From Apostichopus japonicus (lineage: Eukaryota; Echinodermata; Holothuroidea; Aspidochirotida; Stichopodidae), in NCBI RefSeq assembly GCF_037975245.1, contig NC_092567.1, positions 2,837,214 through 2,901,213 on the forward strand: a DNA stretch of 64,000 bases, written 5' to 3'. Shown here in pieces: positions 1-11,789 of the stretch. Numbering within the stretch: position 1 is the stretch's first letter; the number at the start of each line of letters is the position of its first letter. The translations under genes were made by a program, and so were the position numbers. The notes below the pieces were generated by a model that saw nothing but the letters and a program-made list of their open reading frames with translations, ran no database searches and was not told where the DNA came from.

Positions 1-196
1 CTAGAACGGTTGTAAATTCTGAATGAAATATCACCTTCTCCTCCCCTGTCTGGTAGAGATTTCTAGGGTGTATTGGACCTTCTTTCAAAAGCCATCATTC
101 GATTTCTAAATGGATTTTATTGTTTTGTTGGTCTTCTAAATATCTGGTAATGTCATGGTTGAATCTTAATTTGTTCATTGTTAATAACAACGTTTA

Positions 197-510
197 CAGT
201 GACGTAGGAAGGTATTTTTGAGTGGGGGCTGGAGACTGATGCCCGGCCTGGGGGAGGGGGTGTCCCCCTCCCCTTTGGATTTTTTTTTTGCATTTCCAGG
301 TGGCCTCAGATGCAATTTGGTGCAATATAGCACACTTCAACACCCACTCCATTTTGTAAATAATTTTGAATATTCACCTGGCCTTAGATGCAATTTGGTG
401 CTCCAAATGAGTTTTTTTTCTCATTTGGAAATGAAAAAGGGGTTTTCTGACTTGCGAAGCGGGGGCCGGGGGGGGGGGGCGGAATGATACTCCCGGTTCC
501 TACGCCCTTT
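197..510. mobile_element. hAT-type MITE, 314 bp, with 8-bp target duplication
   Basis: The left end reads CAGTGACGTAGGAAGG and the right end is the inverted form of AAAGGGCGTAGGAACC. The octamer AACGTTTA sits directly outside both ends (189-196 and 511-518), the 8-bp duplication expected of hAT transposons. The interior is GC-rich at the ends, has two similar stretches containing GATGCAATTTGGTG, and ends in a long G run. No transposase is encoded, so it is non-autonomous. The same family is present inverted at 25098-25481. The 89-codon reading frame inside it is not a gene. Confidence 0.85.
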
Positions 511-1420
511 AACGTTTATTTGACTCTGTAGATCAAGGTATTAAAGTTTCCTTTTTTTGTTTAAATGCTTCGTCTTAAACTTAATATAAAAGATCGAGTA
601 TATTTTCATAACTTATTTATAATTCATCATAATAATAATACTAATAAAGTAAAGTCTGTATGCTATTGTATGCATTTAATCCCATGTGTTAATTATGACG
701 TACATTCACATTGTATCTTAGATATAATGGTAATGTTATGTCTCATTCTTTATACATTTCATATTGCATTTATCTTATTAAAGGAAGAGTTTTTTAACCA
801 GGGGTCTTTCGGCAACCCCACCTAACCTTCATTACCACTCTGCCTAGATAATAACTCTGTAGTGATTACAATGGTATAATGGTATAATTCAGCTATTTCT
901 AACAATCCGTTGTTACATCTTTCACCATCCTCCACCTTTACAGGAAAAAAAATCAATTTAACCTAATATGACACAATTAACCACAACAATTACACCAATA
1001 ATGTTGAAACCAGACAAGCACTTTGAGGATCTGCAATAAAACATTACATAATTATAATTAAGAGCTGATAAACGATTGAGGAATATGCACAAATGAGTGA
1101 TATTCCAAGATTTGGTCTCTGCAAATGCAACCTGTATGTGTTATATATGCATTTCTTTGTTTGTACCTGCAGTGGTAAAGAACATTTGAGTCAATACAAA
1201 GCTATAAGTTATGTTCGTGGGAGAGGGGAATGGGTAAAATTATTTTCATATTTCCCTTGTAACGGTGATACAAATGAGAATATTGATTTAAAACTCAAAC
1301 ATCACATCAATCATCGCTCACTAAAAGTCACTTATGTTTCACAATTCATCGTATTTATTTAGCCTACCAGAAACCATCACTCGATATTTACATAAACCCA
1401 GCGAAAACAAAACATTGATC
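511..1420. other. non-coding stretch, nothing recognised
   Basis: AT-rich sequence with only short chance reading frames. I see no splice-bounded exon, tandem repeat or transposon end. It ends at a poly-G tract (about 1424-1450). Confidence 0.5.
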
Positions 1421-1476
1421 ATGACGGGGGGGGGGGGTGGGGGGGGGGGCTTAGTGTAACACCAATGACCTCTCTG

Positions 1477-2047
1477 CGTGACAACTCCCTACTTATAATA
1501 GGGTGCACCCATTGTGACAGCTCCCTAATTATACAAGGGAATCCTTTTTTGTGACAGCTAATATTAATATCAGGGAGCTGTTTGTGACAGCTCCCTGATA
1601 ATACCAGGGAGTTATCTCTGTAACGGCTCCTTTATTGTACCAGGGAGCCCACTTTTAGACAGCTCATATTAATTCTAGGGAGCTCTTTTGTTACAGCTCC
1701 CTAAAAATACCAGGGAATACTCTATGCACCAGCTGCCTATTATACCCTGGACCTCTCTGTGACAGCTTCCTAATTATATCAGGCAACCGTCTTTTTTTTT
1801 GCAGCTCATTAATTCTAGGGAGCTCTGTTTGTGACAGCTCTCAAGTAATACCAGGGAACTCTTTCTGTAACAGCTGCCTAATTATACCAAGGACCTCTCT
1901 GAGACAGCTCCCTAATTAAACCAGGCAACCGTCTTTGTGACAGCTCCTATTAATATTAGGGAGCTATGTTTGTGACCGCTCCCTAACAACACCAGGGAGC
2001 TCTCTCTCTCTGTAAAAGCTGCCTAATTATAGCAGGGAGTTCTCTCA
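1477..2047. repeat. satellite: ~35-bp units in a ~143-bp higher-order repeat
   Basis: About sixteen degenerate units follow the pattern (T/C)TGTGACAGCTCCCTAATTATACCAGGGAGCTC. Most units carry a dyad (AGCTCCCT ... AGGGAGCT) that could form a short hairpin. From about 1722 onward four unit variants recur in fixed order: a GCTGCCT type, an AGGCAACCG type, an ATTAAT..TAGGGAG type and an AATACCAGGGA type. Equivalent units are spaced 142-145 bp (1722/1865/2010, 1757/1900, 1828/1970). A stray related unit lies near 3064-3110. Confidence 0.85.
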
Positions 2048-3155
2048 AAGACAAAACAGACCCTGTAAATTAATAGCGACATTTTGAAAATAAGATGTTA
2101 TGGACATACAACAGGTGCCTTTATATTGTAAATTAACACTCAGAATTGGTTGTATATAGAATAACAGTTGAATGCATTATAAACTGCATGACGCCAATAA
2201 TGAATAATTTGTCTTTAATAGTGGGTATTATAACACCTTTGCATGAATGCACAATTACAAGTTATCACCGTTCTGTATCAACAAACAATATTTGGGCACT
2301 GTTCAATTTGCATATTAATAAACTAGTGCTACCCAAATTATGCGAGTTATATTCTTGTTTGGTGATTTCTGTGTTGATTTATGCGCATCATGTTTCTAAT
2401 TAATTTAAAAGTTGGTAGAGTTACTTCATTTGATATCAAAGCATGTGTTTACTGGTTAAAAACTGTTGTTGTTTGGGTTAAAATTAACGTCACAGTGTTC
2501 ACTTTTTTTTCAAATACACAAAGTCGGTATATATAGTTGACTTAGCTCTGAATCATTTACTAAAACTAAAATTAAACGTATAATAATTAGGTGTTCCCTT
2601 TCGAGGGGAATGGTCAATACACACCCAACGGAGATCACACAGTCACAGTCTCTATGCAAGGGGACTATGGTTGAGAGCGGATCAGTCGTTCGGTAGTTTG
2701 GTTTTCGTGCCCAGGTTCTTTTCTTGGTGTATTTACTTAGAAAAGTACACACACTGAAGCGTGTCGGTTTTATTTTACACTAAATGGGTTAGCCACTGAA
2801 GAATTAATTGCAATAGAAGTAAAAAAATTGACAAACTTTGATAACAGAAGGAATCGTTAACAGGAGAGAAGATATCCCTTTACAGAATTAACTGTTACTT
2901 TTTGATTCACGGTTCTAATGTATTCGTTTAAGAACTGTGCACCATTTCTCATGAACGTCTGTTACAGTATATTGCGCCTTAGCGCATACGTCCTGGCTGC
3001 TGGTATTCTACTGTATGAATACCCTTTTGTAACAGTGTGTGAATAACATAAACCTCTCGCTGTCAGTGACATCTCCCTGCACCAGGCAACTCTATCGGTG
3101 ATAGCTCCTTACATGACTTGAGGCTACACTGAAACTACATTAGTATGGTTCCATC

Positions 3156-3330
3156 AGTGGCGCATATATGATCCGAAGAGTGGGGGGGGGGGGGTGATAT
3201 TAGTAGACTACTAAGCGGAGCACCACCATCAGTTGGCGCGGAGCGTACATGGAAATTTTAGGCTTTACAAACTCCCCGGATGGCCGGAAACGGCCCCTTG
3301 GAGTGTTTTAGGATGCATGAGTTCAGCTTT
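3156..3330 (+). mobile_element. fragment of a CAGTGGCG-ended GC-rich repeat
   Basis: It starts with CAGTGGCGC, followed by a G run at 3182-3194, then a core (CTAAGCGGAGCACCACCATC, TTGGCGCGGAGCG, GATGGCCGGAAACGGC). This core recurs in the intact hAT-type element at 53794-54321 and, inverted, at about 57270-57411. No matching right end or target duplication was found here, so it is probably truncated. Confidence 0.6.
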
Positions 3331-4445
3331 GAAATATAAATTCCATGTATGCAATTCCTCAATAACTGAGAAAATATTCAATCTATGAAAAAAGTAATAC
3401 ATGTCAGATGAGTTGAGATGGTACAATAATCATAATGAACTGTGCATCCTCTTTCATTTATTCTGTCTGCCATGCTCCCGTATTCACCTTCTGTATCTCT
3501 ATTACCTTTGTCAATCACCCCATCCATAGTCCATACATGTTCATTACTCAAGTGCCTCACCGTCCATAGTCGGTGTTGTGTACGGAGAGCCAAACGTTCC
3601 ATAAATGTCGAAAAAGAAAGTGAAGTGTCCAAGTTAATATATATATGTCCAAATCGATATCAACATGTTACAATTCGATATCAGCATGTTACAATTCCAT
3701 ATGAACATGTCGAAACAAAATACAATATGCCATTGCGTCTATCAACATGTCAAATTCAACATCAGCATGTCGAAAACTTGTAACAGCATGCCATTACTAC
3801 ATTGGTCATGTCAACATGCTATATTTACGTCGTGCTATAATTTTGGCACTTCGGCGCGCGCCAACGTTTCATATATGTCGAGATTTATTTCAGTATGTCC
3901 AAAACTTGTGTCAGCATGGTGAGCGAAGAGTAGTGAAGTATTGCCATGACAACGTTGCACATGGTTCGTGTCGTTCACACGGTACTATGGTTGACTATAC
4001 TGTAGCGGAAAGCTACGACTTTTCCTTAGTGAGATACGTTTCGTTCCCTCAGGGGTTACATCTGTTGCGCTCCGCGGAGGTAACGAGAGATGTTTATCCG
4101 AAACAGGAACAGGAACTGATTACGTAATTTTGCTATATCGATGTATTCCCGTGACTGGCATAGGCAGGCACGGCGGTAGGTGTGTGAGTCGATCCCATTG
4201 GTCGCAACCCATCGTAGTTATATACAGGTAGTCCATGATTGGTCTAAGCCTTTTTTTACAGTTTATGTACGGACGTGTGTATACGGGGGTTATTTCCGGG
4301 GTATTTTAATGAAGGGTTCTTTCGTAAATGAGTGAGTCAGAGAGTCGGAGAGTCGGTCGAGTGCAAGACGAGGAACTTTCCTTCCTCGTGGTAAAGCCTT
4401 TGATATTTGCCTAAGTCCAAACAAATGTGTTTAGGCATTTTAGAG

Positions 4446-4600
4446 TGCCCGACACCTGCGCTGCCCGAGTCCAGCGGAATGCCCGAAGCCTGTGCTGCCC
4501 GACACCGGTGGATTGCCGATGTTTAGACTGCCCGACCCTTGCGCAGCCCCAGTTTTATGCCTGCGTATCCTTGGGTTGTGCCCGACCCCAGTACGTTATA
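4446..4600 (+). repeat. degenerate TGCCCGAC(A/C)CC tandem run inside transposon copy 1
   Basis: Six or seven units of roughly 15-25 bp begin with TGCCCGA, e.g. TGCCCGACACCTGCGC and TGCCCGAAGCCTGTGC. The same run is present inverted in copy 2 (about 34700-34855). The 62-codon frame across it is a by-product of the repeat. Confidence 0.7.
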
Positions 4601-4738
4601 TTGGGTAAATGTTAATATTGTGTATTATACGCTGTAGATGTAGAACGAGATGAGAAATTATACTTTTATTAAACATACCACTCTGGTGTCTGCCTCCTGA
4701 TTTAGAGTTAATCTGTACCCGTCCCCCATCTACCTCCC

Positions 4739-5162
4739 CTACCCTCCTCCAGTTGGTTTCGAGACAGGTTTTACACTACCAGACGTTGCAAGGTCTTCAT
4801 GTTTAAAATTTGCTTTGTCTGAAATTCCAGTCTTGAAAAGCATGAAAATATTATCATTAACTAAGATTAATCCACCTCTATTTTGTTTTTCCACCCAGGC
4901 TTTACTGTAATCTAAAAAACTGTGACCTTCACCTGCAACAGACATACAGTTTAAGTACTGTAAAAATATTAAAGCATTCTGAGTACTCTTAACTTTCATG
5001 TAACGTTTTTTAAGGGCAAATGGCACATAACCTGCTAATTATCTTAGAATTTGTTCCTCATGTTTTTCAACATTTGTATCTTCCAAATTTATGTCGTCTG
5101 GAACATCCAGCCTCTCAAACTCTTCAATCATCAGCTTCAAATTCAACTATATCCTGTAGCAT
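4739..5162 (-). pseudogene. broken coding remnant inside transposon copy 1
   Basis: Reading the minus strand, an open segment begins with ATG at 5162. It changes frame near 5133, meets an in-frame TAA at 5039-5041, then stays open to the TAG at 4739. The last segment contains LAGYVPFALKKRYMKV, then a stretch with KAWVEKQNRGGL and VNDNIFMLF. The style (AGYV..K..Y, then W..K.NRGGL..VND..F.LF) resembles C-terminal regions of uncharacterised transposon-encoded proteins in invertebrates, but I cannot name the family. The identical breaks in copy 2 show that decay preceded the spread of these copies. The frame called on the plus strand at 5020-5226 is its shadow. Confidence 0.6.
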
Positions 5163-6394
5163 GAACATTTCTAATGTCCTCGGCGGATGCAAAGTTTTTT
5201 GGCAGCCATGTTTCGTGTTAAATTAATTTTGTTAATTTTATAACACTAGGTGCCCAATGCAATAACAAACAGCACTAACGTTATTTGCCTAACGAACGAA
5301 GAAAAGTTTTATCGGAAAATACTTGACTAAAAGTACCTATTTCGCCATTACTTGTTCATATATTGCGATGAAATATATGCTGAGATAAACAATTAATTAT
5401 TAAATACTAATCTTCGCATGATTCGGTGAGAAATGAAAGATATATTCCGATCGAAATTCTTACAGGTATGCGTAACGTAACATATATGAGTACTGCGTAT
5501 ACTATTTCAATTACATATACGTTAGGATCGGAGTGTCTGTTGTTATGTTGTGAGGGACGCTATATACGAAATGACCTTTGTACCAGGATTACGTAATAGC
5601 TGATGATGGCTTTACCCGTGTTTGTGCCGTGAGGCATGTTTACTTATGGCGATCAAATTTTGTCGGTTACAATGATACTTCAAAGTGGGTTTTCTCCTTC
5701 TGTTTATAGCTCCATGATTCAACCATAGTACCGTGTGAACGACACGAACCATGTGCAACGTTGTCATGGCAATACTTCACTACTCTTCGCTCACCATGCT
5801 GACACAAGTTTTGGACATACTGAAATAAATCTCGACATATACGAAACGTTGGCGCGCGCCGAAGTGCCAAAATTATAGCACGACGTAAATATAGCATGTT
5901 GACATGACCAATGTAGTAATGGCATGCTGTTACAAGTTTTCGACATGCTGATGTTGAATTTGACATGTTGATAGACGCAATGGCATATTGTATTTTGTTT
6001 CGACATGTTCATATGGAATTGTAACATGCTGATATCGAATTGTAACATGCTGATATCGAATTGTAACATGTTGATATCGATTTGGACATATATATATTAA
6101 CTTGGACACTTCACTTTCTTTTTCGACATTTATGGAACGTTTGGCTCTCCGTAGTTGTGGTCAATGTAGACGGTTCTCTGTAACAATCCCTTCCTGGTGG
6201 CTAATGGCTATCAGTGATCGTCAGTTTGCAATCTTATATACACACTACAAACAGCAAAATGTAACCGATAATCGTCCGATATAGAACGCACCTGGGCGTC
6301 AAAGCCTTATTACAATAAAGAACAAGTTAAGTGGTTAAGTGGAATACTTTTTGACATCTAATGCCCTTTTTAGAAACACCTAATTTTTGAGCGC

Positions 6395-6495
6395 CTGATG
6401 TGTATAGTGTTCAAATCCTGAACGCCTACTGTTCAAATGCTTTACGCTCCAGTGCTCAAATTGTGAACGCTGGCGTTCACATTTTGAACGCTAGC
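6395..6495. repeat. small cluster of GTTCAAAT...GAACGC dyads
   Basis: About four units of 20-30 bp combine (T)GTTCAAAT or GCTCAAAT with TGAACGC/TTTACGC and form nested inverted repeats, for example GAACGCTGGCGTTC. There is no associated gene. Confidence 0.5.
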
Positions 6496-6870
6496 AAATA
6501 TATTTAAGTGTTAGACGGCAACACGATGCAAGCTCTTCAAGTAGGCTAGGCATATCCTTTCATCCTCAACATGTTCTGACGCCCTGACTCGTTATATCAT
6601 AGGCCTATATTCATTATATTTTGTTGTTGTTTGTTTGCAGTGTATGGAACCCTGGAGTGAGAACAGCTTGCAAAAGTACTGAGGTTGAAACCTCAGTATT
6701 TTGACCTAACCTAATTTTAACTTAACTTTTAATTTATTTCATTTTATTTTAATTTGAACTTATTTTTTTTTTTATATCGGACTGGAAATTGGGGGGGGGG
6801 GATGATTGTGTAGACCATCCCCCCTTGACCAAAAAGTGGGGGATATATCCCCCACCCCCCCTCTGGGATG

Positions 6871-8224
6871 CGATTTTTTTTTTCCCAAACAGGTTTGCAA
6901 TTGCGTGTAAATAGGCGCTCATGATTGGTCGGAAAAGTTACGTCATCACGATAGAAACCTTCACTTCCAGGTAACCAAAGTGTCTGCATCCATTCGTTGC
7001 AACGAAGATATACCCGTTCAAAATTACCCAAAGCTTTTCGTTGTAGATGTGTTTGGAATTGGTTTAGACATATTGAACACACTAGTATGGTATGATCATC
7101 TACTTTGATCGAAGTTTTCTGTGAAGGCATTAATCGATAACTACGCACAGTGAAATGTTCTTACAGGGTACATCACACATGCGCTGGTGGCCTATATGTA
7201 TTATAACTGTGTACACAGTGCAGTGACGGAAAAATATACTGTAGCATGGTGGGCTCATAACTGACGCAATTAAGGATTTGATCAAAGATGTATATCAAGG
7301 AAAAATCCGAATCACTCAACTCTATGTGTTTTTCATATGTGTAGAAATGTTATGATCTCAAAATATATAAGGTTCTGTGCTTATGCACAGTACAATTGAG
7401 CAGAATTTGACCACAACATGTCTGCCGTTTCAAGTTCTATAATACCCCTAAATTGACACATTCGTCGATAAGCTAACTGTAGTGTATAGGCCTTAGTATA
7501 CATCCATTGACTTTAGATGCTGTTTGCTATGCTCTGAGCCTCTAAGCGCAGACAAGTCAGGTCCCAGAGAGAAGTCTTATCATATTGAGGTAATGTTGGT
7601 TATTTTTAGGATTTAAGATTTCCAAATGCCCCAAAAACGTGCAAAACTGGGGGGGGGGGGGAGGGTGTTAAAAGCTTAAAAAATTCAACAATTTGGTCAG
7701 CAAATAGCTGAACTGGATTCAAACTCATGAAAAATGTAATTCTGCTTGACTGCAAAGTTTAGGTGGCCTGCTGTATCGTTGCTAGTAATAATTGAAGGTG
7801 CGTCAATTACGGGGGTGCATCAATTATGAGTCAATTACGGGGGTGCATCAATTATGAAGCCTTGACTACACTAAACTGTTTGAGTATATTCATTCAAGAC
7901 TTGTGAAGTTGATTTTAGTGTAGGCCTACCCATTCCACGAAACGATTTCCGATTGCAGTAGAACGGCTCACAAATCTTGAATAACGTAAACACGAACCCA
8001 ATAGAATGTAACGTATGTATCATAAGTAAGGTCAACATGTGATTCAAGCATTAAAAGTAAAGTTAGGGCTTTGATGGACCCTAACTAGACTTAATAAAGT
8101 GTCAGTGTGTAACTCAGTGCATGTCTTCGAACTTCAACGCGATGCCCATTATTGATGCTGACGTCACGAGCAATCTGGTTGGCGGAAAACTCCATAATTG
8201 CAAACCTGTTTGGGAAAAAAATCG
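6871..8224. mobile_element. 1.35-kb TIR element, copy 1
   Basis: The left end reads CGATTTTTTTTTTCCCAAAC followed by AGGTTTGCAATT. The right end (8196-8224) is its inverted copy, AATTGCAAACCTGTTTGGGA then AAAAAATCG. A second copy in the same orientation lies at 39999-41335 and matches at both ends and at internal blocks (for example TGTGTACACAGTGCAG and GTATCATAAGTAAGGTCAAC). A stretch of about 185 bp inside (about 7240-7425) also recurs alone at 52430-52605. The minus-strand frame at 6744-7148 crosses the left end and is not a gene. No transposase is visible, so the element is non-autonomous. Confidence 0.8.
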
Positions 8225-8250
8225 CCCCCGGGATGTGCGCCCCATGTGGG

Positions 8251-8373
8251 TTTCATGACCATACACTACAGCCCCTGTAAGGGTTGTTACTACATTAGTA
8301 TGGTTCGATGACCATACACTACACCCCCAGCAAGGGTTGTTACTACATTAGTATGGTTCGATGACAATGCACT
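8251..8373. repeat. ~53-bp direct tandem duplication (about 2.3 copies)
   Basis: TTC(G)ATGACCATACACTACA...GGGTTGTTACTACATTAGTATGG occurs twice in tandem, followed by a partial third unit. The ACTACATTAGTATGGTTC segment also occurs at about 3135-3152. Confidence 0.75.
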
Positions 8374-8830
8374 CCAACATGGCTTGTTGTTCCAGGTTCA
8401 ATTCAATAATTCGAAGCATTTAACATTTATTTAAAGTCTTGGAAGACTAGCGATTCGTTTTTAACGGAAGAATCTGAAATTCCAAACATTAACACTGCAT
8501 GTGTTTATGTTGTCAAAGTATATGTTCAATATTCTCAATACTATATCAGTTCGATTAGAGTTCTAGCGCAATTTGGCACATGCAGAGATTATGCTGATTG
8601 AATTAAATATATGACATCCTTTGCAATTATCCTCAATACATCAATGTATTTCATTAGCTAGGAAAAGCATCCTTCTTCTTTAAACCTAAATGTTTATGAT
8701 TTAAAGTGGCTTGAATAATATAGTTTTCAATGACAGTCCATGGAAAAAAAAACATTAAAAAAAAGTAAACAGTTCCTAAATTAGGTGTAGGTGAAACATG
8801 TAAAAGGCTGTTTTTTATTAGCTAACTTAC

Positions 8831-10326
8831 ATTATTTTTAGATGCAATCTCCAGCAACTGTGTCGTCGATCTTTGGAGAAGAGCGCTGTCGTCTCTGCCT
8901 ATATTAACGGCACGCGAGCAGAGCTCTTTCACAGAATCCATAATGTCGTTGACGTCACCAGTTTGTTCCAGGATACAGAGGATGGCAAACTTATCCCCGC
9001 CTGGTAATCTCTTCAAATGGTTGATGAGTTTCTTTCCAGCATTAGGATCCAGACCACAGGCGAATCTAAACAGGTACTGAAGATCAAATGGATCTAAGAA
9101 CCTGAGAATATCGGAGAGATCGTGTGCGTTCTTTACAAGAGTGACAAGGTGGTGGGCAGCATACCATTCACAGAATAGTTTATGATAAAAACGGACCATC
9201 GTTGTAAACAACACATTGTCTCCAGTAGAATCATCGCTAACTTCATCTTCTTCGACCAAAATGCCAATTGAAATATACTGGTCATATAATTCTGGCCCGA
9301 CTCTTTGAGGAAATCTAGTCTTAATCCATGACAGTTGTTGGTTTTTCTTGTTTAATCCTTCGAAAGCTATTTTGTCAAGCTCATGGTGTTCCATTTCATG
9401 AAGATAGAACTCGTTGCTTCTATTGTCGCCATATTTCTGTTTCAGATGGTCGTAAAAACATATAATCATGTGTTTGAAGAACTGTGTGACAGACTTGAAC
9501 TTCATGAGGTCTCTCTGATCATGAGCCATGTGGGCAAACATCACGAATATGAGAGGCACCTGGCAAAGATCAGCAAGGATGGAGTTTTCATTGAGCCGTT
9601 GTTTTATTTCTGCCACTGCCTCATCGTTGTTACTTACTACAGCCTTGCGAATGTACTCATCCCTAGCGTTGTCATCGAACCCTGTTAGTTTGGCCCTCTT
9701 AGATTCTTTTCTAAGACATTCTGGAAGATATCTTGTCGTTAAGCTGACATCAAAGTCTGCAAACAGTTCCATCTTGATGATCCTGTGAACATCGTCATTA
9801 TCATTGCTGTCCCTGCCAGGATACTCGTCATATCCATCCAAAATAATGTGGACGGACGAGCAACTGTGAATTATCTTTTCAATCTCATGTTTGCTAACAC
9901 GGGGTTCGTGGAAGAGAAGAAATGACTTAATCGCCCTGTAGAGAGACTTTACACTTCCAAGTTGTCTTAACCGAAGAAGAATTAGTATTTCTACATTGTT
10001 CATCGGGGAATCCGATACGTCATTGCACCAATCGTAGGCCAGCTGAAGGGTTAACGTTGACTTACCATACCCGGGCTCTCCTTGTATAATGCGTCTCTTT
10101 GATTTCAACCGAAAGTCAGTATAAATACTTTTGTAAGATTCCAAACGCTCCCATGATCCTCTGGTGCCTGGCGTTAGCCCTGGTGCCAGACAAACTTCAA
10201 CGCCCCCTTCTACAAAGACCTTGTCCACACAATAAAGTCTATCTTTTATATATGGCAGGGGTTGAATCGCATCATATTGGCCTTTATATGTCCTTTTGAG
10301 ACCTTCTATCAGAAATTGTTTCTTCT
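8831..10326 (-). CDS. NACHT-domain exon of an NLR-type receptor gene
   Basis: This is a single large internal exon on the minus strand. It is open from the acceptor TTTTTTGTTTAG (AG at 10327-10328) to a consensus donor GTAAGT (8830-8825); it enters in phase 1 and leaves in phase 0. The frame continues into both introns (10366 to a stop at 8822) only by chance. Numbering from 10366, it encodes a NACHT ATPase: Walker A GEPGYGKST at 96-104, Walker B IILDGYDE at 174-181, an LTTR sensor-like motif at 209-212, and a winged-helix region with HKLFCEWYAAHHL at 395-407. The short stretch before the P-loop (QPLPYI, then VFVEGGVEV) is typical of invertebrate NLR-like NACHT proteins. Such proteins act as cytosolic immune or death-signalling switches that oligomerise on nucleotide binding. 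An N-terminal effector domain and C-terminal LRRs would be in other exons; I could not locate them, so the gene is incomplete here or fragmentary. The catalytic motifs are intact. Confidence 0.88.
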
Positions 10327-10639
10327 CTAAACAAAAAACAGAAACAATATGTGTAAATGTTACCACGTATGACTACATGTGACGAACAATAAATTAGTGA
10401 CACACATGGGAACACCTAAATCTTAATTGTTTATACGTTATTGATATTACAATTTTGTTACTGTTCTGTGTTATTAAGACGACAGAGTGGAAGGCGGTTA
10501 CATTTTTTAACAAAAGAAAATAAAGATACGCAAATGGAAGTCAGAGTTCAAGGCAACTACCTTGAAGATCAGGATTCAGCTCCATTATCACGTGATTTAC
10601 TTCAGACAGTCTACGAAGCGTAAAAGTGTCGCGTGAGTA

Positions 10640-11780
10640 CAGCCCCTGCCCATCGTTTCCGAGAATCTGTTTTAAACATATGAGCAAAATAGGGAATATA
10701 AATAATTACATCGTCCCGTTAACCGTCAAGATATATACTGCATTGTTTTAATGTTGCATATGGTTTGGTTCAATGTGTTGTTATTTAAAATGTGTTGGAA
10801 AAGAATATTTTATTCCAAGGAGGTGCAATGATTAGTACATGACAAGAGAAACCAAGACAATTTTCAGACCAATACCCCTATGATGCCTAACTCTACGTGT
10901 TACGTGTACAATCATTAACATTACTTAAGCGCAAATAATTTAATATTACAAACAGTAATATCCATCAACCGGAATATCTCTCACATGATAGTTAAAGAAG
11001 GTAACAAGAGTTCATGTTATGTCGAATTACCATCTTCTTGAACCTAAAGAGAAAAGCAAATCAAATAAAACTGACTTACGATTTGCCCTTCATGTCTTCA
11101 TCTAATCATTGATCGTGTTGTTACGAGTCCATTTGCAGGTTTGTCCACCTGTCAATTGAATAGAAAAATTCATTTAAATAGCCTTGTGTTAAGCAATGAA
11201 CTCAACCACATCATAAAATTCCTTGATCGTGTGCCGTATAAAGAATTTGAAATTCCATGGTCAGTACACTTGCGACTGACATATGCAAAAACGTGTATCA
11301 TGATGCATAACATCATCATTACGGTGATAATGTGAAAACTAATTTAGTATAGCAACATGCCCGATACCACATGTACGCATTATGTACAACGTATGATTTT
11401 CCTAAGCGGATGTCATTTAAAACAGACATGGGCTTTCAGTATATCTGTTATGACGAAGTAGTCTTCTAAGAACATCTCCTACCCATTGAATCTGTTTTTC
11501 TTAATATGAGAAAAACAGTGAATCTAAATAATTGCATCATTCCGTTAACCGTCAAATGCTGCATTGTGTTGTAGTTGCTGTTAAATTTTCATATCAAGGT
11601 TCAAAAACACTTTGTATTAAAGTGCAACGTCTGAAAACAACTTGCGTCCGCCCAGAAAGAAAACAACTTGCGTTCCAGTAGTCTTCCATGAAAACATTCA
11701 ATTCAATATACCTGTATAGAAACACACAATACTTAGCTATAATGAACCCTTACATTACTTTGGATTATGCGCAAGCCTAT
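10640..11780. repeat. diverged direct duplication upstream of the NACHT exon
   Basis: The block at about 10660-10760 (AATAATTACATCGTCCCGTT, AACCGTCAAGATAT..GCATTG) recurs at about 11485-11580 (AATAATTGCATCATTCCGTT, AACCGTCAAATGCTGCATTG). Weaker similarity continues for about 200 bp. It lies in what would be upstream intron or flank of the minus-strand NACHT gene. No convincing exon is visible in either copy. Confidence 0.5.
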
Positions 11781-11789
11781 AGGGATCGA

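Larger units (their letters stand above)
3581..6153 (+). mobile_element. 2.57-kb TIR DNA transposon, copy 1 (6-bp TSD GTTGTG)
   Basis: The two ends are inverted copies starting TACGGAGAGCCAAACGTTCC. The left arm is about 414 bp (3581-3994) and the right arm about 435 bp (5719-6153); they differ mainly by one ~20-bp subrepeat. The hexamer GTTGTG flanks both ends (3575-3580 and 6154-6159). The arms contain repeated CAACATGT/CAGCATGT motifs spaced about 20 bp, plausible transposase-binding subrepeats, and a GGCGCGCGCC palindrome. Inside are a degenerate TGCCCGAC-type tandem run and a broken coding remnant. TAC...GTA ends with a 6-bp duplication fit what is described for the IS3EU superfamily; that assignment is an inference. 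A near-identical copy lies inverted at 33145-35716. Confidence 0.93.

Noticed and set aside
3442-4127. Overlapping 113-, 85- and 126-codon frames (also at 5667-6069, 33229-33631, 35170-35723)
   Set aside because: They lie in the transposon's inverted arms and translate its CATGT subrepeats; each recurs wherever the arm does.
9383-10299. Plus-strand frames under the NACHT exon
   Set aside because: Shadows of the minus-strand coding exon.
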